Both the position numbers and the translations under genes were made by a program. This document shows, one piece after another, positions 7,471 through 16,430 of a stretch of 31,413 nucleotides of DNA (its first letter is position 1; every line of letters begins with the position of its first letter). The stretch lies in IMG/VR virus record IMGVR_UViG_3300036985_003138, positions 1 through 31,413 of that record; one strand, given 5' to 3'. This DNA is from a virus. The notes beneath the pieces are model-generated. The model was not told the origin of the DNA. It saw only the letters and a list, made by a program, of their open reading frames with translations, and ran no database searches.

Positions 7471-7497
7471 TTAACTACTTGATTTACCTGACGTTTA

Positions 7498-8412
7498 TTA
7501 GCTCGCGCCTGGGGAACCGTAGATACCTAAACTATCTGACCAACCAAAGCTGTATCTTTCCCGTGACTTAAATCTTGAGTTGCCGCTGTCAAAATCTTGG
7601 TCCATTGATGTTTTTAACGGTGAGCGAACAAAGTGCTTCATACCATTAGGCACGTCAGTGGTTAAGAACCAAGCGTTATTGTCTGTCAAGAAGTTGTTGA
7701 CAGTGTAACCTTCGGGAATTGCGCCGTTATTTTTCAATGCGTTCAAGTCATTGTCGGCTGTGCCTACACGACCTTCAGTTTCTAACAAACGGGTTGCCAC
7801 GAATTGTAACGCAGGTGGAACAATCAATTTACGCGGTTTAGCTGCAATCAACAAGCCACGTTCATCTGTCCAACCAGCGATTTGGATAACAGCCGCTTCT
7901 AATGAAGTTTCGTTTAAATCCGCCGCAGTTGTCGGTGTGTTTGAGTTTGTCGCGCCATTCACTAATGGGTGCGATGTTGAGAATAATGATACACCATCAC
8001 CACCTGTATAAGCAGCATTGAAGCCGTTATTTAGTGGGGCGACTGCTTTGATTTGTTTGGTGTATGCCATAGCACGCGCCAATGCTTTTGTGTAACGGGC
8101 TGACAATGAGTCATACAAGTTATCTTCGATAGCTTCTTCAGTTAAGCTGAAGCCCAAAGCGATAGTTTCGTGGTTGTATCTAGCTGTCCACGCTTCTTGA
8201 CCTGCGTCATACGAGATAGCACTGCCCTCAGCTTTAACTGGGGCTGCTGAGAAACCTGATAATTTTGTTTCTTCTTCAAATGAACGCTCAGAGGTTTCGA
8301 TGTCATAAATTTCTTTATGTTGTTCGTCGTAGCGTTTGTATTCCAAACCAAACAATGCGTTCAGTCCTGGTAATAGTTCTTTTAATAACTGACTTCTTGA
8401 AATAGCTGCCAT
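7498..8412 (-). CDS. Major capsid protein
   Basis: 304 aa. The sequence opens MAAISRSQLLKELLPGLNAL, with an early helical arm, then NHETIALGFSLTEEAIEDN and a loop LFSTSHPLVNGATNSN. It ends SRFKSRERYSFGWSDSLGIY. These elements and the length fit HK97-fold major capsid proteins of the Mu-gpT-like/podovirus group; TSHP and the ERYSFGW-type end are typical. Order (portal, GroES-like, scaffold, two head genes, capsid, terminator) supports the call. It is the last gene before the strong terminator, as expected for a highly expressed gene. Confidence 0.8.
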   Translation of the reverse strand: MAAISRSQLLKELLPGLNALFGLEYKRYDEQHKEIYDIETSERSFEEETKLSGFSAAPVKAEGSAISYDAGQEAWTARYNHETIALGFSLTEEAIEDNLYDSLSARYTKALARAMAYTKQIKAVAPLNNGFNAAYTGGDGVSLFSTSHPLVNGATNSNTPTTAADLNETSLEAAVIQIAGWTDERGLLIAAKPRKLIVPPALQFVATRLLETEGRVGTADNDLNALKNNGAIPEGYTVNNFLTDNNAWFLTTDVPNGMKHFVRSPLKTSMDQDFDSGNSRFKSRERYSFGWSDSLGIYGSPGAS

Positions 8413-8424
8413 GTTTTATGCTCC

Positions 8425-9240
8425 TTATGCAACGTAGTAACGGTGTGCGCCAAATGTTGCTTTCACATACACTTCAGGCGTTTGTACCAATACTAATGGG
8501 TTAGTTGACGCGATAGTCGCGGTTGATGCTGTCACAGTCAATGCTTGCGAAGTAGCCGAAGATACTGTCGCTGCTGTTGATACTACTGAGCCTGTGAACT
8601 GTAACTGACCATTAACGCTTTGGAACACGTCAGTACCTACAGGAATAACTTGACCTACCGTCAAACCTGAAACAGTCAATGTTGTTGTATCTGTACCTGA
8701 CACATAAGTCGCCGAAGATTTGATTTGACCTTCTGGTGCTAATGCCAATACACGGAAGTTACCTGTAGACGATGAACCTGCGACAACACCACCTGCTGAG
8801 TTACCTGTAGAGGTTGAACCTGTAGATGTGTTACCTGCCATGTTTTGACCAACTAACAATGAAGATGCAGAGGCGATAGTCGCTGTACCTGCTGCTGTTA
8901 CAACAGCGGCTTTCATAATTAAGTCTGGGTCATCCGCTACAACTGCTACGATGTCACCTGCTAACGTGTTAGCTGGGTAATACTGTGAGTAACGTTTTTG
9001 TTTTGTTACTGGGTCTGTGAACGAACAACCTAAAAATACACCTACTGCCGCGTTACCCGCGATAGTGTTAGCTAAGATAGTCGTATAACCACTTGATAAC
9101 TGTACATAGTCACCGTGGAAGATACCTGTACCATAGTTGTAGGCGATTGGGAATTCGCGTGTCGAGCCTGTGTAGACCTGACCCCCGATAAGATTTACGG
9201 GGTTAAACCCGTAAGGTGCTGCCACTGTTGGATAAGCCAT
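8425..9240 (-). CDS. Head decoration / capsid-associated protein
   Basis: 271 aa from ATG 9240. This start has GGAG six bases upstream; the adjacent ATG at 9243 is too close. The N-terminus MAYPTVAAPYGFNPVNLIGG followed by FPIAYNYGTGIFHGDYVQL is a recurrent phage head-protein pattern. Residues about 125-165 form a Ser/Thr/Gly/Ala-rich low-complexity stretch, then beta-rich TLTVSGLTVGQV segments. It lies directly before the capsid gene (12 bp gap). A decoration or head-fibre role is inferred from position and composition. Confidence 0.65.
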   Translation of the reverse strand: MAYPTVAAPYGFNPVNLIGGQVYTGSTREFPIAYNYGTGIFHGDYVQLSSGYTTILANTIAGNAAVGVFLGCSFTDPVTKQKRYSQYYPANTLAGDIVAVVADDPDLIMKAAVVTAAGTATIASASSLLVGQNMAGNTSTGSTSTGNSAGGVVAGSSSTGNFRVLALAPEGQIKSSATYVSGTDTTTLTVSGLTVGQVIPVGTDVFQSVNGQLQFTGSVVSTAATVSSATSQALTVTASTATIASTNPLVLVQTPEVYVKATFGAHRYYVA

Positions 9241-9259
9241 CATTTACTCCGTTAAGAAA

Positions 9260-9712
9260 TTAAATACCTTTGCCAAATGATGTTTTCGATTCGCGTTCTC
9301 TAAAGATAGGCATACGAGCATCGCTCTGGCGTAATAAGCTATTATCTACAGCATCTACTTGGGCTTGTGTTTGGTTTTCGTAATGCGCGTTACGCTGTGT
9401 GACAAACTCAGTAGGTGTCTTGCATAATAATAGTCCGCCGACTTCTATGTTATCGCTAAAGCGACTATTTGGGTCAACTAGCAGTTGGAACTGAGGTTGT
9501 TCCTCAATTTTTACTGGTTCCCATCCTTCTCTGAGTTTGGCAGATAAGTTACGCGGGTCTGCGTTGTTTAGGGTTGCTACGCGAATCCATCTGTAGGAAT
9601 AACCTGCTTGTTTGTCAGGTTCTGGTAAGAGTTCAGGTTGTTGCCACTGCTTAGGGCGTTCCTGTGTTGCTCTAACTTCAATTTCGCGGGATACTCGTGT
9701 GTTCTCAGCCAT
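9260..9712 (-). CDS. Conserved phage head-operon protein
   Basis: 150 aa. The core YSYRWIRVATLNNADPRNLS followed by KLREGWEPVKIEEQP recurs in a small protein encoded between scaffold and capsid genes in podovirus-like phages. It then has GGLLLCKTPTEFVTQRNAHY and a basic C-terminus ending KTSFGKGI. No catalytic site. It overlaps the scaffold gene by one base (TAATG). Probably a head assembly or completion factor (inference). Confidence 0.6.
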   Translation of the reverse strand: MAENTRVSREIEVRATQERPKQWQQPELLPEPDKQAGYSYRWIRVATLNNADPRNLSAKLREGWEPVKIEEQPQFQLLVDPNSRFSDNIEVGGLLLCKTPTEFVTQRNAHYENQTQAQVDAVDNSLLRQSDARMPIFRERESKTSFGKGI

Positions 9713-10608
9713 TATTTACTCTCCAATTTAATAACTTCTTTTGCGTACTGTTCTGGTGTCAATCCGAATTTTTTTGCTAATGCGACTTGACTTTGGGTAA
9801 GTCTAACTTTGTTTGGTGAAGTTGACCGTGATGCTGAAGCTACAACTGAGGAGGATTTGCGCTGTTTCTGGGGTAGGACTTTTGAAATCCTATTATCTAA
9901 GGCTGCGTAGTATTCGTCACTTCCACCTGTATATCCTTCTTGGATTAAAGTTTCGTGTAAGCCTAAAGCATAACCACGAAGTTCTCTATTATCCTTAAAC
10001 CATGGGTTGCGTTCTTGCCACAACAAAGCTCTCTGGTCGGGTTGAATACTGGGTTGTTGTCTACTGTGCAACTGCTGTTGTGCGATTTGTACATCATTCT
10101 CAGGTGTTTGTAAAGTACCTAGCTGCATATTATGTGAGCGAATAACCTTGATGTTAGCCATCTGCATTCGTTCTTGTGCATCAACTAACCCGTCAGAGTC
10201 ACCTTGTTCGTAGGCTTCTTTATAGGCGCGTCTAGCTTGTTCCAACTCCATATTAGCTGAATGCTGTACAGTGCTGACGTATTCTTTTTCACTTGAGCTG
10301 ATTACTGCGTTGATGCGTTTATTTTCTTCCAATAACCGTTGGGCTAAACCTACTGCTTCATTGGCTTCGCGTTGTACTTTTTCTTTTTCGCGGCGTTCAT
10401 CGTGCCAGACCTTTCTCATTTGCTTGAGCTTTTCTTTGGTCTTAACATCATAATTGTCTAATTCGTCTGCTTCTAATTCTTCGACGATTGGGCGGGGCAT
10501 GGGTTCACGACCCCTGTCCTCCTCTGGGGTATCGTCCTCAATCTCGATTTCAAACTCATTTTCTTCTGCTTCGTCTGGGAAGCGGTATTCATCTTGGTCT
10601 AATGCCAT
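9712..10608 (-). CDS. Capsid scaffolding protein
   Basis: 298 aa. The first 55 residues are very acidic (EAEENEFEIEIEDDTPEEDR). Residues about 60-150 form a long charged helical/coiled-coil region (KLKQMRKVWHDERREKEKVQ). A Q-rich middle follows, then a basic helical C-terminus (SQVALAKKFGLTPEQYAKE). This acidic-coiled-basic layout and the place just before the capsid gene are typical of phage scaffolds; the basic tail would bind the coat. No protease motif is seen, so scaffold removal may need a host or unseen phage protease. Confidence 0.75.
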   Translation of the reverse strand: MALDQDEYRFPDEAEENEFEIEIEDDTPEEDRGREPMPRPIVEELEADELDNYDVKTKEKLKQMRKVWHDERREKEKVQREANEAVGLAQRLLEENKRINAVISSSEKEYVSTVQHSANMELEQARRAYKEAYEQGDSDGLVDAQERMQMANIKVIRSHNMQLGTLQTPENDVQIAQQQLHSRQQPSIQPDQRALLWQERNPWFKDNRELRGYALGLHETLIQEGYTGGSDEYYAALDNRISKVLPQKQRKSSSVVASASRSTSPNKVRLTQSQVALAKKFGLTPEQYAKEVIKLESK

Positions 10609-10632
10609 TATTTGTTCCTTTTTGTGGGAGGG

Positions 10633-10995
10633 TTATTTTCTTCTAATACAGCGCGGGTCGAGAACTACTGCTTCTACAGTATCGTCATTGATGACTCTGA
10701 ACTCTTTGTCATGTATCACCAAGCGGCTGCCTGAGTGCGGACGTACTAAAATAAAATCGCCTTCTTTACACCACGCGCCTGTCGGGAATTTCTTCTCGTC
10801 TTTATAGCAATCAGGACCTAGCGAAACTACATAGAGTACAGTGGTCAGTGTTTCTTCATTTTGACGGGTAATATCTGCTTTGAGTAAGACTGACTCGTCA
10901 AATTTTGCGTCCATTTCAGGAATCGCGCATAGGATACGGTACCCTGACGGTTGGGGTAATTGTGATGCTTTATCTTGAGTTTCTTGTGTACTCAT
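10633..10995 (-). CDS. GroES-like co-chaperonin
   Basis: 120 aa. The sequence follows the GroES order: PSGYRILCAIPEMDAKFDES (core strand, then the mobile-loop region), LTTVLYVVSLGPDCY (the VxxVGxG-like strand), GAWCKEGDFILVRPHSGSRL and FRVINDDTVEAVV (C-terminal strands). GroES is usually about 95 aa; extra residues lie at the N-terminus and in the middle. It probably forms a heptameric lid on host GroEL for capsid folding, as T4 gp31 does for its coat. It lies between portal and scaffold genes. Residues in the mobile loop differ from the bacterial consensus, so the exact match to GroEL cannot be judged. Confidence 0.7.
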   Translation of the reverse strand: MSTQETQDKASQLPQPSGYRILCAIPEMDAKFDESVLLKADITRQNEETLTTVLYVVSLGPDCYKDEKKFPTGAWCKEGDFILVRPHSGSRLVIHDKEFRVINDDTVEAVVLDPRCIRRK

Positions 10996-11004
10996 GTTTT
11001 CCTC

Positions 11005-11199
11005 TTAGATTACTGCTGCTTCAATTACGTCTACAGCGACTTGGGTTGCTACGTCTTGAACTACTGGGTTTTCTACTACAGCTTCAACCACTTTTGCGGC
11101 TTTTTTAGCTACTTTTTTAGCTACTTTTTTAGCTACTTTTTTCACGCCTTTTTCTGCTTTATGTGAAGCATTATTGATTTGGTGGTTAATCGTTGTCAT
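11005..11199 (-). CDS. Small Lys/Ala/Val-repeat protein
   Basis: 64 aa. Residues 19-36 are a (VAKK)n run, followed by a neutral Val/Ala-rich helix (VVEAVVENPVVQDVATQVAV). The repeat would form a strongly amphipathic, cationic helix, resembling histone-H1-like tails or membrane-active peptides. Its start overlaps the end of the next upstream gene by 14 bp. Position between portal and GroES-like genes suggests a virion or assembly component. Function unknown. Confidence 0.55.
   Translation of the reverse strand: MTTINHQINNASHKAEKGVKKVAKKVAKKVAKKAAKVVEAVVENPVVQDVATQVAVDVIEAAVI
11101..11142. repeat. 12-bp tandem repeat (TTTTTTAGCTAC)n
   Basis: Three exact 12-bp units (11101-11136) plus a partial one. 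On the minus strand they encode the VAKK repeats of the 11005-11199 protein. In-frame unit changes would lengthen or shorten the helix by four residues. Confidence 0.85.
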
Positions 11200-11380
11200 C
11201 GTATTGTTCCATTTGGTCTTTTAGGTCTAATAAATATCCACGAGCGATGAGCAGACCTTGAATCTCACCGCATAAGAATTTGTACTCCTCAAACGAAGGT
11301 ACTTTGTTACCGCAGACAGCTTCTTGAAGCTGCTGCGATTTTTCGTCAATGTTTTTTACTGCGATGTCAAGCGTTTTCAT
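11186..11380 (-). CDS. Small conserved phage protein next to portal
   Basis: 64 aa. The core FEEYKFLCGEIQGLLIARGY followed by LLDLKDQMEQ recurs in small proteins directly downstream of phage portal genes. It is probably an all-helical, coil-forming protein. The start lies 14 bp inside the portal 3' end and its own end overlaps the next gene, so it is tightly coupled. Role unknown; a portal-assembly accessory would fit the position. Confidence 0.6.
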   Translation of the reverse strand: MKTLDIAVKNIDEKSQQLQEAVCGNKVPSFEEYKFLCGEIQGLLIARGYLLDLKDQMEQYDDND

Positions 11381-14078
11381 CTGCCCCTTCTGGTGGTGCT
11401 AAGTCTTGCACAGGTACGCCTTGCTCCATTACCTGTGGGTTTTTCTGCGCTCTACTATACGCACCTTGTAGTGCCTCGTGTCCGTACTTGATAGCATTAT
11501 CACGAGTTTTATCTGTGCGGTTGATATGCGCTTGGAAGCCTTGATGGGCGACATTTACCTTGTGCATATCTTTCTTACCTGTCATGTCAGCGGCGTTTTT
11601 CAGCGTGTTGACCATCAAAGTTTTCTGATTATGTTGGTTTCTAGCTGTCATGTCAGCGGCTGTTTTCAACGTGTCTACTTTCAGTTTTTTCTCTGACGTT
11701 TGTGCTTTGACCAATAATGCTGCTTGCGCTTGTTCTGCGCTTATTTGCTGACCTGATAATGCCACACCTGCTACGCTACTAATACGTTCACGTTCAACCT
11801 GCAACTTAGCTTGTTCCAACGCCATATCCGCTTGGTCTTTAGCTTCTTTGCGCTTCTGCTCTGCGGCTTTAATCTGTAACTCTTGCATCTGCATCTGAAT
11901 TATAGGGTCTTTCGCTTGCTCTTGCGCTTTGTTTTGCGCTGCTTGTTTCATGTTTTGCTGTGTCAACTGCTGTGCTGCTTGGGCTAACACTGGGCTTAGG
12001 TTTGCTTCCACTTCAGGGTCTAAGTGAATATCATCACCTGCTTCATCTGTTTGTGGTGGTAACGCCATACCGAGTTGTTGTTCCATATCTTTACGGTATT
12101 GGAAGCCTAAATGCTCTGCGATATGTGCCATTCCTGCTGCTTGGATAGCAGGTAACATCGGGTTGCCTTGCAACGCGCCCATCAATTTCGGGTCGCGCAT
12201 CGCACTCATGTGAACAGCAATATGCGCTTGGTGGTCTTGATTAACAAAGGCTTTCACAGGACGAGTTTTCAGAATGTTCTGGTTCTCTGTCACTGGGTCT
12301 ACAGGTTTCAAGTCCTCTGGCATTGGTACTAATTTCTGTGCGTCTTTAATGCCTAACACATCAAGCATCTGGCGGTGCAATAGCGGTAGATTGTATAACT
12401 GTGGTGCGCCTTGAGCTAATTGCAGTGCTGCTTGGTACTGAACAATCTTTTGCGCCATCGTACTGGCGTTAGGGTCAGATACAGGGATAACATCAATGTT
12501 TTTATAATCAGAACGTTTAGCTTTGCGACTACCTTCATCAGGTTCGTAGTTATAATCAGCAGGTGCATATTCAGCAATAATCCCTTTAAGTAGACGTAAT
12601 TCTTGGCGCATGGAGTAATGAATTCGCGCTTGAACCGCTGACATTACTTTGAGTGTGCGTTCTAAGATAGCTAATGTCGTTCCAACAGGTGCTTGACCAC
12701 TCATATCTGAAATCTGTAAATCTGCTGCGTTAGCAAACCTACGTCCTTCTTCAACAATTTGATTCAGCAATGCCATCAACACTTGGCTTGGTTCTTTATA
12801 GGGTAGTGGCATTAAATTGTCACGGATAGTACCTGATGGTACATCTACGTCACGCCATTCACCTGGAGCAATCGGTGTGTCATCACCTTTAACCCTTAAC
12901 CCTCTCGCTTTGAATCCGCCTGGAAGATTAGACAATGTACCCGCGTCAACGAGTTGACGAATAAGCGAGGTGCCAGACTTAGCAAATGCGCCGACCAAAT
13001 GAATAAGACCGAAACAGTAAAAACCAAAACCAGGCACATAGCCATAATGAACGAAATGCTGACGTTTTTTATTTGCTGTATCATCTTCTTCCCAGTTACG
13101 TCTGATAGCTAAAATTGTGCGCGTACTTTTCTCGATGGTTACTACATACGGTAGTGCAATGCCTGTTGGTTCACCTGCGTCATCAAGATGTTCAAACCCT
13201 TCTAAGTCCAACTCAACGTGCATCTCCAAGATTTTGAATCGGTTGTCAGATGTCGCGTTGAAGCCCATCTTTTCTGCGATTTTCTTCTCTACATCGTCCA
13301 AATAGTTAGCAGGTTCACCTAAATCTACATCGCTATAGAACCCAGCGACTTGCAATCTACGGAGTTCGTTCTCTGTTTTACGCATTACATGAGTGACACG
13401 CGGCGCGGTTTCGATATTGCTTGCGCCATAAGGTACCACTAAATCTTCAGCAGGGATAAACAATGACACCTGACGGTCTAATGACGGGTCAAAATACACT
13501 TTCTTGAAGGCATTACCTGATAATCCCAAACCCCATAACATTCGTTCATGCTCAGGGCGATACTCCGTCATCACTTCGAGGAGTTGGTAGTTCATATCTT
13601 CTTCAACACGCGCTGCTGCGGCTTTCTTATCAGCCGTTTCTTTTCCAATAAGCTGCGTTCTTACACAACCACCAGCAGGAAATGAAGCCATCATGGTTTC
13701 AGCTTGGAATTTAACCAATGCTTCGCTTAGTAGCGGGTGATACACCCCACACGCACCTTCCCATGGTTCAGTGCGCTCCTCCATTTTCATACCAAGTAGT
13801 TCTAAACCATCAACATAAGTATCTAGCCAATCTTGTCTACTGGCTACGTCATCTTCAAAATCAGACAATAACTCACTAGCAAGGCTATGTAGGTCACTGT
13901 CACTAAGGTACTCAGCAAGGTTATCATTGAAATCTTCTTCAGTGCCATCATCGTACCCATCATCCTCGAAGTCACTGCCATCTTCAGGTTCAATATCAAT
14001 TTCTAACTCAGGCATATCGCCTTCATCTGCTAGAGCTTCTATCCCTTGTGGTGCTTGGTTTATTGCTTTGTCAAACAT
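11367..14078 (-). CDS. Portal protein
   Basis: 903 aa, long for a portal. Residues 20-62 are very acidic. The core (about 75-560) has the phage portal pattern: RQDWLDTYVDGLELLGMKME, WEGACGVYHPLLSEALVKFQ, ERMLWGLGLSGNAFKKVYFD and FIPAEDLVVPYGA. The C-terminal 250 residues are Gln/Ala/Lys-rich helices (QMQELQIKAAEQKRKEAKDQ) with a duplicated TLKxAADMT unit. This is like the long helical barrel of podovirus portals. It would form the dodecameric DNA gate that binds the terminase. Start overlaps the TerL stop (TAATG). Confidence 0.85.
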   Translation of the reverse strand: MFDKAINQAPQGIEALADEGDMPELEIDIEPEDGSDFEDDGYDDGTEEDFNDNLAEYLSDSDLHSLASELLSDFEDDVASRQDWLDTYVDGLELLGMKMEERTEPWEGACGVYHPLLSEALVKFQAETMMASFPAGGCVRTQLIGKETADKKAAAARVEEDMNYQLLEVMTEYRPEHERMLWGLGLSGNAFKKVYFDPSLDRQVSLFIPAEDLVVPYGASNIETAPRVTHVMRKTENELRRLQVAGFYSDVDLGEPANYLDDVEKKIAEKMGFNATSDNRFKILEMHVELDLEGFEHLDDAGEPTGIALPYVVTIEKSTRTILAIRRNWEEDDTANKKRQHFVHYGYVPGFGFYCFGLIHLVGAFAKSGTSLIRQLVDAGTLSNLPGGFKARGLRVKGDDTPIAPGEWRDVDVPSGTIRDNLMPLPYKEPSQVLMALLNQIVEEGRRFANAADLQISDMSGQAPVGTTLAILERTLKVMSAVQARIHYSMRQELRLLKGIIAEYAPADYNYEPDEGSRKAKRSDYKNIDVIPVSDPNASTMAQKIVQYQAALQLAQGAPQLYNLPLLHRQMLDVLGIKDAQKLVPMPEDLKPVDPVTENQNILKTRPVKAFVNQDHQAHIAVHMSAMRDPKLMGALQGNPMLPAIQAAGMAHIAEHLGFQYRKDMEQQLGMALPPQTDEAGDDIHLDPEVEANLSPVLAQAAQQLTQQNMKQAAQNKAQEQAKDPIIQMQMQELQIKAAEQKRKEAKDQADMALEQAKLQVERERISSVAGVALSGQQISAEQAQAALLVKAQTSEKKLKVDTLKTAADMTARNQHNQKTLMVNTLKNAADMTGKKDMHKVNVAHQGFQAHINRTDKTRDNAIKYGHEALQGAYSRAQKNPQVMEQGVPVQDLAPPEGADENA

Positions 14079-15583
14079 TAGTAGTATTCTCGTCGTCTAT
14101 ATCGGGTTTCATGTTCTTCTTCAGGTTCATCTAAGCGGGTTCTAATGTGTCCACCTTGCCTAAACATATGCAATGCTAAACTCGTGCAGTCCACGGTATC
14201 ATCGTTAGAACCCGCAGGGAACGCGGCTACTTCGTCCATAAGCTCTTGCGCCCAGCGCGTGTCAGGACACCACACAAACCCTGAAGCAAAAATGTCGGCA
14301 ACTGCGGTAAGCCTTGATATTTTATCATTACCTTTTCCTGGGGTGAACTCCTGTGTTGGGATACCCATACGTCGTAGTTCTTGAATCAGCGATGCACCTG
14401 AAGCGCGTTTTTCCACAATCATTGAATCTGGTTGCCATTCATTGTACGCGTCATACACCCATTGCTTGAGTTCAGGAAACTCTACCCGATTTTTTACAAC
14501 GTCAAGCAGCATTATATTTGGCTGAACTGAACCTGTTTCTTCGTCCTCATGGTAGAACACACCCCACACGGTCATCGCGCTGTAGTCAGCTCGGTTATGT
14601 TTTTCATAGGCGGTATCCCAAGACATGAGAATAAACTCTGTTGGTGGTGGGTTCTTTTTCTCCCATATACGCCACCATTCGCGCTTGACAATCGCGCCCT
14701 CCTCAGAGGTGGGGTTCTGCATATACTGAGCATTCCAAAACCGCGTAGCTAGTTCTGCTTTAGTGCGTTCTAATTCCTCGATTTTCCAATACTCAGACCA
14801 CAATGGTTTTCCTGATGGCATAATGGCAGGAAACTCAATAATCTCCCATTGGTCGCCGTTAGGATTCTTAATCATGTTCCCGACAAGCCTACCCGTCAAA
14901 TCCAAAACCGACCATCGCGTCATCACCAGCACTATTGCTCCACCAGGTTGGAGCCTTTGCCGCGCACCTGTCATGTACAAATCGTACACCGTGTTATGAG
15001 GTTCAGGGTTATTAGACTTACCTATCTGTTCGCTTATGGGGTCGTCGATGAGGCATAAATGACTACCTTTACCTGCGGCGTTTGTCCCAAAGCCTAGTGC
15101 GTGGTATTCACCACCTTTATTTGTGTTCCACCTAGCCGCTGCGGTAGAGTCTTTACTGAGTTTAGTTTCTGGAAATATCTCGTGGTACTTGTCGCTATCG
15201 ACTAAGTTTCTTACTTTACGTCCGAAGGTTTCTGCAAGTTCAGATGAGTGAGAAAACTGCATTATCTTTTTGTCTGGGTATAACCCTAGAAACCATGCTG
15301 GGAGTAGGTACGAAGCCATCTCAGATTTACCATGACGGGGCGGCATATTGATAATGAGGCGCGTAAGTTCACCTTTAGCTATGCGTTCAAAGGCATTGGA
15401 CATAATTTCAAAGTGTCTGCCGTGTATAAAGCCTTCCCACATACAATCTACAAACTTCAAAAACTTTTGCTGGGCTTCTTCTTGTGTTTGACGCTTTTCT
15501 AAGGCACTGAGAATGGCAAGGGCTTTAGCTCTGTCTATTTCGCTCATTCTGAGCAATATGTCGTTGGTTACTCTCGCAGTCAT
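14078..15583 (-). CDS. terL: Terminase large subunit (TerL)
   Basis: 501 aa, normal length. The ATPase domain has Walker A PPRHGKSE at residues 81-88 and Walker B LCLIDDP at about 177-182. The C-terminal nuclease domain starts at LMSWDTAYEKHNRADYSAMT (about 325-345), carrying the first RNase H-like Asp. Later acidic residues lie in MIVEKRASG and FPAGSNDDTVDCTSLAL. It pumps DNA into the prohead with ATP and cuts the concatemer. The gene overlaps TerS by 4 bp and portal by 1 bp. Packaging type (cos or pac) cannot be read from this. Confidence 0.92.
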   Translation of the reverse strand: MTARVTNDILLRMSEIDRAKALAILSALEKRQTQEEAQQKFLKFVDCMWEGFIHGRHFEIMSNAFERIAKGELTRLIINMPPRHGKSEMASYLLPAWFLGLYPDKKIMQFSHSSELAETFGRKVRNLVDSDKYHEIFPETKLSKDSTAAARWNTNKGGEYHALGFGTNAAGKGSHLCLIDDPISEQIGKSNNPEPHNTVYDLYMTGARQRLQPGGAIVLVMTRWSVLDLTGRLVGNMIKNPNGDQWEIIEFPAIMPSGKPLWSEYWKIEELERTKAELATRFWNAQYMQNPTSEEGAIVKREWWRIWEKKNPPPTEFILMSWDTAYEKHNRADYSAMTVWGVFYHEDEETGSVQPNIMLLDVVKNRVEFPELKQWVYDAYNEWQPDSMIVEKRASGASLIQELRRMGIPTQEFTPGKGNDKISRLTAVADIFASGFVWCPDTRWAQELMDEVAAFPAGSNDDTVDCTSLALHMFRQGGHIRTRLDEPEEEHETRYRRREYY

Positions 15584-16068
15584 GTAACTTCACCTTCAAT
15601 CACATTACTCCCTACATACTTCCCAAGCAGAGCCTTTAAATCACTCTCTAGTTCATCACTGGATTTATTGTTGATGTCTACGCTTATCTTTGTTTCAAAC
15701 AACCCAACCTCAGCGATTTTACCTATCTTCTCAATGGCAGATAAGGCGATGTTCTCTTTTTCACTCTCAGCTAAGTCAAGCAACCGTGAAATGGCATAGG
15801 TACGCAGCCGCATTGCATCGTCGTGCAGGGTAAAGTCATATTTAGCCAGTAATCGGCGTACAGCTTTAGCTGCGCCTAGCGTGGTGGGCTTATCAGGGGC
15901 GTTTGGCGTTTGGAATACGATTGCACGGGCTTCGCGCTCGTCATCTTTAGACACAGGGACATCTTCACTAAATTCAGCGAAGGCTTCGTGCTGCATAGCT
16001 GTTTCCCATAAGGCTTCTGGGTTGCTATCTACGTTCCAAACAAAAGGTATTGTCGTTTCGTGTTCCAT
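15580..16068 (-). CDS. Probable terminase small subunit (TerS)
   Basis: 162 aa. N-terminal 70 residues are acidic and variable. The second half is helical (RLRTYAISRLLDLAESEKEN, then IALSAIEKIGKIAEVGLFET) and ends with a DELESDLKALLGKYV-type segment. This resembles small terminase subunits of podovirus-like phages, where a LELIGKIxxVGLF-like motif is common. It is the first late gene, overlaps TerL by 4 bp, and starts just below the control region. No clear helix-turn-helix is visible, so DNA recognition is unproven. Confidence 0.65.
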   Translation of the reverse strand: MEHETTIPFVWNVDSNPEALWETAMQHEAFAEFSEDVPVSKDDEREARAIVFQTPNAPDKPTTLGAAKAVRRLLAKYDFTLHDDAMRLRTYAISRLLDLAESEKENIALSAIEKIGKIAEVGLFETKISVDINNKSSDELESDLKALLGKYVGSNVIEGEVT

Positions 16069-16099
16069 AGGGGTTTGTGACTATGTGTTATTTTTTTCT

Positions 16100-16129
16100 A
16101 GGGTACTACATATTAATGCGTGGTGTCAA
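16100..16129 (-). promoter_or_regulatory. Candidate late promoter
   Basis: On the minus strand a perfect TTGACA (16129-16124) is followed after 18 bp by TACCCT (16105-16100), a poor -10 box. A TGTAGT motif, the same hexamer as in the array beyond it, lies at 16110-16105 directly at the -10 edge. It is about 32 bp from the TerS start. The weak -10 suggests activation or a regulated switch. Confidence 0.4.
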
Positions 16130-16180
16130 GATACACCGCGAGGTGGTGCTGTGAAAAATTTATATATTAAAAATTTTGTT

Positions 16181-16218
16181 GGGTGTTTCTGGAGTGACGG
16201 GGGGTGTTTCTGGAGTGA
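16181..16218. repeat. 17-bp direct repeat, 21-bp period
   Basis: GGGTGTTTCTGGAGTGA occurs at 16181-16197 and 16202-16218, exactly two helical turns apart. It lies between the late promoter candidate and the G/C-rich stretch. Spacing of 21 bp suits a dimeric DNA-binding protein or a terminase recognition site (inference). Confidence 0.8.
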
Positions 16219-16430
16219 GTGAATGCAAATGTGCAGAAACGTCAAAATGTGGTCGTTGAGTGGCTAAAACTGAGCGTAGCACCGCCGAGCCGCCAAATAA
16301 TTTTTTCGGGGGGTGGGGGTCGGTTCCGCGTGGCTACCCCATGCCCGTTTCGTTGGTGCCGATTCTGCGCCTGTAGCGGTGCCTTTACGCCTCGAAAATG
16401 ATTTTTTAATGGTGTTGGTGCGGGTTGTGA

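Noticed and set aside
10905-11166. Plus-strand frames opposite the GroES-like and VAKK genes
   Set aside because: Leu/Phe/Tyr-rich products come from antisense reading of the Lys/Ala repeats.
12896-13084. Short minus-strand hydrophobic frame inside portal
   Set aside because: Out-of-frame shadow of the portal gene without its own start signals.
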